Source of the DNA: Oscillospiraceae bacterium
GTDB lineage: Bacteria; Bacillota; Clostridia; Oscillospirales; Oscillospiraceae
DNA: 64,000 nt
Direction: 5' to 3'
Assembly (NCBI GenBank): GCA_015067945.1
Contig: SVLM01000001.1
Coordinates: forward strand, 1-64,000
Below, one piece after another: positions 59,859 to 64,000 of this stretch. A program made the translations under genes and the position numbers. Under the pieces are notes generated by a model. The model did not search any database. It saw nothing but the letters and a program-made list of their open reading frames with translations, and was not told where the DNA came from. Numbering within the stretch: position 1 is the first letter of the stretch; each line of letters starts with the position of its first letter.

Positions 59859-60887
59859 TTATTGGAATAGCTCCAGGCTGTAACCCTGAGCCCGGAAGAA
59901 GTCAATGGCATCGCCCAGAACGGCGGCATTGGTGCTGGAAACAGCGTGAAGCAGATAGATCGCACCGCTGTGGTGAGAGTCGGTGATCAACTTCAGTGCT
60001 TCATCATGCTTGGGCTGATTGGCAGTCTCCCAATCCTTGTAGGCAAAGCTCCAGTGCACGTTCTTGTAACCAAGGCTCTGTACCACTGCCAAAGACCGGG
60101 TGGAGAATGCACCCGTGGGCGGACGAAACAGCGTCATTTCATAACCAAAATGCTCCAGCACATAGTTGTGCAGAGTCATAACTTCCTCCACCATTCTGTC
60201 AATGGAGCAGCTGGGCATTTCCGGATGCTTGTTGCTGTGATTGCCAACTACATGACCTTCATTGATCATCCGCTGTACATATTCCGGATTCCGCTTGACA
60301 TAGTCCATGGTGATGAAAAATACTGCCTTTACATTCTTCTCTTTCAGTGTATCCAAAATATCTGCTGTCAGATTTTGATACTCATAGCCACAGTCAAAGG
60401 TCAGATAAATGCAGCCGTTGTCCGGTGCAATGAAGTTGCCGCCATACTGGCCATACACCTTCTGGTTGCTTTCCGCATATGGTGCCCGATTGCCGTTGGT
60501 AGCCTTGCCGGGACCGTAGCCCTTGCTGACATTTTCCATCGCCTCCAGCTCCTGCCGGGTGTACAGCTTGCCTATGTACTCCGCACCCGCTTGGGTGGGT
60601 TCGGTGGCAGGCTGCGTGGGCTCCGTGGGCTCGGAGGTTGCCGGGGGCTCCGTTGCCTCGGTAGAGGGCGTGGTCTGTGTAGGCTCGGTTGTGCCAGTGC
60701 CAACCGTAGGCTCCGTGGTTACGGTAGGTTCGCTAGGTCCGGTGGAGGGATCTGTCGCTGCACTGGTATGGGTCGGATCTGTTACCTGCGGAGCGTCTGT
60801 AGATGGCAAATTACCCGCAATCACGAGCAGTGCAACAAGCACAACTGCCAAAACAACAGCTACTATCAGTAAGGTTTCTTTCTTCAT
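59859..60887 (-). CDS. Polysaccharide deacetylase, PdaA-like
   Basis: IYLTFDCGYEYQNLTADILDTL, GHVVGNHSNKHPEM, LFRPPTGAFS; TM + EPTQ-rich linker. Confidence 0.87.
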   Translation of the reverse strand: MKKETLLIVAVVLAVVLVALLVIAGNLPSTDAPQVTDPTHTSAATDPSTGPSEPTVTTEPTVGTGTTEPTQTTPSTEATEPPATSEPTEPTQPATEPTQAGAEYIGKLYTRQELEAMENVSKGYGPGKATNGNRAPYAESNQKVYGQYGGNFIAPDNGCIYLTFDCGYEYQNLTADILDTLKEKNVKAVFFITMDYVKRNPEYVQRMINEGHVVGNHSNKHPEMPSCSIDRMVEEVMTLHNYVLEHFGYEMTLFRPPTGAFSTRSLAVVQSLGYKNVHWSFAYKDWETANQPKHDEALKLITDSHHSGAIYLLHAVSSTNAAVLGDAIDFFRAQGYSLELFQ

Positions 60888-60979
60888 GGTATCTCCTTTG
60901 TAAACAGCAGTAAAAGCTGATAATTATGGTATAATTCCTGAGCTTGCGTGGAAAACCTAAGAAAAAAGGAGGTCTTTCC

Positions 60980-61678
60980 ATGCAAAATAATAATGCGGAT
61001 ATGAAAAAACAGGAAAGGGAACAGGTGGTAGAGCTTGGCTCGGATATCACCAAGTCCGAAAAAGGCAATATCTACACTTTGACCATCATCGGTCAGGTGG
61101 AGGGCCACCAGGTTCTCCCGGAGAATTGCAAAACCACCAAATATGAACATGTATTGCCACTGCTCGCAGGCATCGAAGAAAGTGATGAAATCGATGGCTT
61201 GCTGCTGCTTTTGAATACCGTCGGTGGTGATATTGAGGCGGGACTTGCCATCGCGGAAATGATCGCCGGCATGAGAAAACCCACAGTTTCACTTGTGTTG
61301 GGCGGCGGTCACTCCATTGGCATTCCCTTGGCAGTATGTACGAAAAAATCCTTCATTACGCCCACAGCAAGTATGACCGTCCATCCGGTTCGCATGACCG
61401 GCCTTGTGGTTGGTGCACCCCAGACTTTCCGTTATTTCCAGCGAATCCAGGAACAAATTGCCGACTTTGTTACAAGCAATTCCAAGATCAGCCGGGCTGA
61501 TTTTGAACATTATATGATGGCGACGGGGGAGATGGCAACGGATGTAGGAACCATCCTTTACGGCAAAGAAGCGGTTTCCTCAGGTTTGATCGACAAGCTG
61601 GGTGGTCTGAATGATGCACTGACAGCCCTGCACAAGATGATCGATCGCAGCGAGAAAAACAAACGTAACGGAAACTGA
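60980..61678 (+). CDS. ClpP-family serine protease, TepA-like
   Basis: GLLLLLNTVGGDIEAGLAIAEMIAGM; GGGHSIGIPLAV (Ser) and ASMTVHPVR (His). Confidence 0.85.
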   Translation: MQNNNADMKKQEREQVVELGSDITKSEKGNIYTLTIIGQVEGHQVLPENCKTTKYEHVLPLLAGIEESDEIDGLLLLLNTVGGDIEAGLAIAEMIAGMRKPTVSLVLGGGHSIGIPLAVCTKKSFITPTASMTVHPVRMTGLVVGAPQTFRYFQRIQEQIADFVTSNSKISRADFEHYMMATGEMATDVGTILYGKEAVSSGLIDKLGGLNDALTALHKMIDRSEKNKRNGN

Positions 61679-61765
61679 CAGAATTTTTTGAAATGGGGTG
61701 GAAATTCTCCCAGAGTTATGTTATCATAACATTTGACGATAATCAAGAGGGGAGATGGCACTGGG

Positions 61766-62587
61766 ATGAATTGGATACAAAGCTTACTCTATGGCCTTTT
61801 GTCCGGTGCAACAGAATTCTTCCCTGTGTCATCTGAGGCACACCGGGACCTGCTGGGATTGCTTTTTGGTGTGGAGGTCAATCCGATCGTGGATCTTTTT
61901 GTCCATATCGGTGCATTGGCCGTCCTGATCCTATCCTGCATCCCACAGCTGACACGCCTTCGCCGTGAGCGAGCCTTGCTGGCAATTCCGGCAAAACGCC
62001 GCAGACGGCAGCCGGATCCTGCAGCACTGAGTAATCTTAGAGTGCTTCGCACTGCTCTGACCCCAATGCTTCTCGGCTTCATTGCATGGCCTTTTACCCA
62101 CAGCCTGACCAAAAGTATGTGGGTCTCGGCACTGATGCTGGCGTTCAACGGCATCGTGCTGTACATCGCTCCTTATGTGCCCCAGGGCAATAAGGATGCC
62201 TCAACCGTATCCGGTCTTGACGGCTTGCTGATGGGATTTGGTGCTGTTTTGGCAATGCTGCCCGGCGTGTCCCGAATCGCCGGATTTACCACGACCGGTA
62301 TTTTGCGTGGCTGTCAGCGAAGCTATGTATTGGAGCTTGCCTTGCTGCTGTGCATCCCGGCACTGATCGTACTCATTATCTTTGATGTATATTTTTTGAT
62401 TGTGGCAGGTGCGGTTACCGGAGCATGGATATTGTCCGGTGTCTTGGCAATGGTCATTGCTGCTCCCACTGCGTATCTGTGCATTATCTTCCTGCGGTTC
62501 TTGTCTGTAAAAGTTGGCTTTTCCGGCTTCGCTTATTATAGCTGGGGTGTGGCAATGTTCATCTTGATTCTATATTTGATGATATAA
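61766..62587 (+). CDS. Undecaprenyl-diphosphatase (UppP/BacA) family, divergent
   Basis: LLSGATEFFPVSSEAHRDLL and LPGVSRIAGFTTTGILRG. Confidence 0.82.
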   Translation: MNWIQSLLYGLLSGATEFFPVSSEAHRDLLGLLFGVEVNPIVDLFVHIGALAVLILSCIPQLTRLRRERALLAIPAKRRRRQPDPAALSNLRVLRTALTPMLLGFIAWPFTHSLTKSMWVSALMLAFNGIVLYIAPYVPQGNKDASTVSGLDGLLMGFGAVLAMLPGVSRIAGFTTTGILRGCQRSYVLELALLLCIPALIVLIIFDVYFLIVAGAVTGAWILSGVLAMVIAAPTAYLCIIFLRFLSVKVGFSGFAYYSWGVAMFILILYLMI

Positions 62588-62600
62588 AGGAGGGGTTCGT

Positions 62601-64000
62601 ATGCCGAATCAAAAATCCAAATCTCAGGCACAAAAGGCTGCGGCTAAGAAGCAACCCAATAAGTCCGGCGGTAAAGCATCTGCCAAGAAGAATGATGCAA
62701 CCGAAAAGACCGCTATTCCGGTTCGCCTTATTACGTCTGTCGTGAGTTTAGGCTTATTCATTCTGTTTCTTGTCATGTTTCTGTGGCCGGAAGGCGTTCT
62801 GGTGGAGAAGTTCCTGCTCCCGGGCATTCTGGGACTGATTGGTAAGGCCGGTTTTTACATTGCCATTCCTGCACTGCTGTATCTGTTTGTCATCCAGGCC
62901 TTCAGCGGTAAGCGACCGGTGATTCTTCGCAGTGTTTGCCTGATTCTGTTTGTGATGATCTGTGGCTGCATCCATCAGGTGGCTTTGCCGAATCCGCAGG
63001 CACCCAGCGGCGGTGCATTGCTGGTTGCCCTGTATCATGGCGGCAGCGACGGAACCACAGCCGGTATTCTGTGCGGCGGTATTGGCTACCTTATCAAATT
63101 TCTGTGCGGCCCCGTCATTCCTTACATAATTTTCGCTGTGGCAGCGGTACTGGCACTGCTGGCGGCTTTTCAGATCACCATCCCCAGTATTGTCCGTGCA
63201 GTTCAAAACCGCCCCAGAGCCGACTGGGAGGACGAGGGGGAGGAATTGCAGGAGCCTGCAACAGTGGTTGTCAATCACTTTGCCAACAAGCGGATCGAGC
63301 GTAAGGAAAATCGCCGCCGCCGGGAGGCTGAGCGTGCCGAAAAGCAAGCTCAAGAGGAAGCTGAAGAGGAAGAGAAGCCTGCTGAGCAGCCCAAGCCTGA
63401 ACGCAAGAGTCGCAAGAAGTCCGATGACTTCATGAGCCAGATCGACAGCGATGTGGATGACCCGGTGGGTGTTTCTGCCACTGCGGTTACCGACGATGTG
63501 GATGTGGATTTGATCATTTCTGATCCCAAACCCGGTAAGACTAGTTCCAATGTTGTTTCCATGGATCCGGTTCCGGAACAAATGCCGATTTTTGAGAAGG
63601 GAGATGACGACGCAATGCCTGCTCAACCGACCCAAAATGTTAAGGTTGATAAGATCACTGCCAAGGATGCTGCTGAATCTGCAGCTCAGGTGGCAGCTGA
63701 GATTGCCGAGGCTGAAGCAGCTGAAAAGCCTGAGTACTGCTATCCGCCCATCGATCTTTTGAAAAATGCAGGCCGCAGTACCACCGATGGCACTACGGAA
63801 ATGCGGGAGAATACCCGCCGCTTGAACGAAACTCTGGCAAGCTTTAAGATTGAAGCTCATATCATCAATGTAACCCGGGGTCCCAGTGTTACCCGTTATG
63901 AGGTGGAGCTGGATAAGGGCGTCCGCCTGAACAAGCTGACCTCTTGTGCTGATGACATCGCCCTGAGCCTGGGTGCCTCCGGTGTCCGTATCGCCGCCGT
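62601..64000 (+). CDS. DNA translocase FtsK/SpoIIIE, N-terminal part (runs off window end)
   Basis: Open frame from ATG 62601 (AAAGGAGG RBS); four TM segments, long charged linker, PPIDLLKNAGR and VTRGPSVTRYEVELDKGVRLNKLTSCADDIALSLGA. Confidence 0.93.
   Translation, partial: MPNQKSKSQAQKAAAKKQPNKSGGKASAKKNDATEKTAIPVRLITSVVSLGLFILFLVMFLWPEGVLVEKFLLPGILGLIGKAGFYIAIPALLYLFVIQAFSGKRPVILRSVCLILFVMICGCIHQVALPNPQAPSGGALLVALYHGGSDGTTAGILCGGIGYLIKFLCGPVIPYIIFAVAAVLALLAAFQITIPSIVRAVQNRPRADWEDEGEELQEPATVVVNHFANKRIERKENRRRREAERAEKQAQEEAEEEEKPAEQPKPERKSRKKSDDFMSQIDSDVDDPVGVSATAVTDDVDVDLIISDPKPGKTSSNVVSMDPVPEQMPIFEKGDDDAMPAQPTQNVKVDKITAKDAAESAAQVAAEIAEAEAAEKPEYCYPPIDLLKNAGRSTTDGTTEMRENTRRLNETLASFKIEAHIINVTRGPSVTRYEVELDKGVRLNKLTSCADDIALSLGASGVRIAA

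Overview
A chromosomal window that looks like an anaerobic gut-type Firmicute (Oscillospirales-like; inferred from protein style only). I found no prophage, transposase or CRISPR array. Contents in order: (1) a possible 6S-like RNA 3' end and a small operon (Zn-dependent phospholipase C-like protein, nucleotidyltransferase, hypothetical, YhcC-type radical SAM); (2) housekeeping genes (hydroxyacid dehydrogenase, RluA-type synthase, tRNA-Ser(CGA), PHP-type histidinol phosphatase, DUF3737, asnA); (3) a secreted M6 metalloprotease and a run of large lipoproteins, two with thioredoxin/TlpA-like CxxC domains, beside a divergent pair encoding a membrane polyferredoxin-TlpA fusion and a membrane protein ending in ICTECIGLG; (4) a ~2,400-aa surface subtilase with BspA-like leucine-rich repeats, followed by a lipoprotein and a complete Opp/Dpp-type ABC transporter; (5) a five-gene sugar/polyol operon (class II aldolase, fucose-isomerase-like, FGGY kinase, mannitol-1-P dehydrogenase-like, DUF4432 epimerase-like); (6) an SGNH esterase / MBL hydrolase / triple-NPCBM protein / MBL lipoprotein locus; (7) pyridoxamine kinase, two polysaccharide deacetylases, a TepA/ClpP-like protease, a divergent UppP and a truncated ftsK/spoIIIE. 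The strongest candidates for undescribed biology are the putative extracytoplasmic thiol-redox system (12.7-25.2 kb) and the SGNH-MBL-NPCBM-MBL locus (50.1-57.4 kb), whose two MBL proteins share an unusual domain layout. All family calls come from reading motifs in translations; no database search was run.
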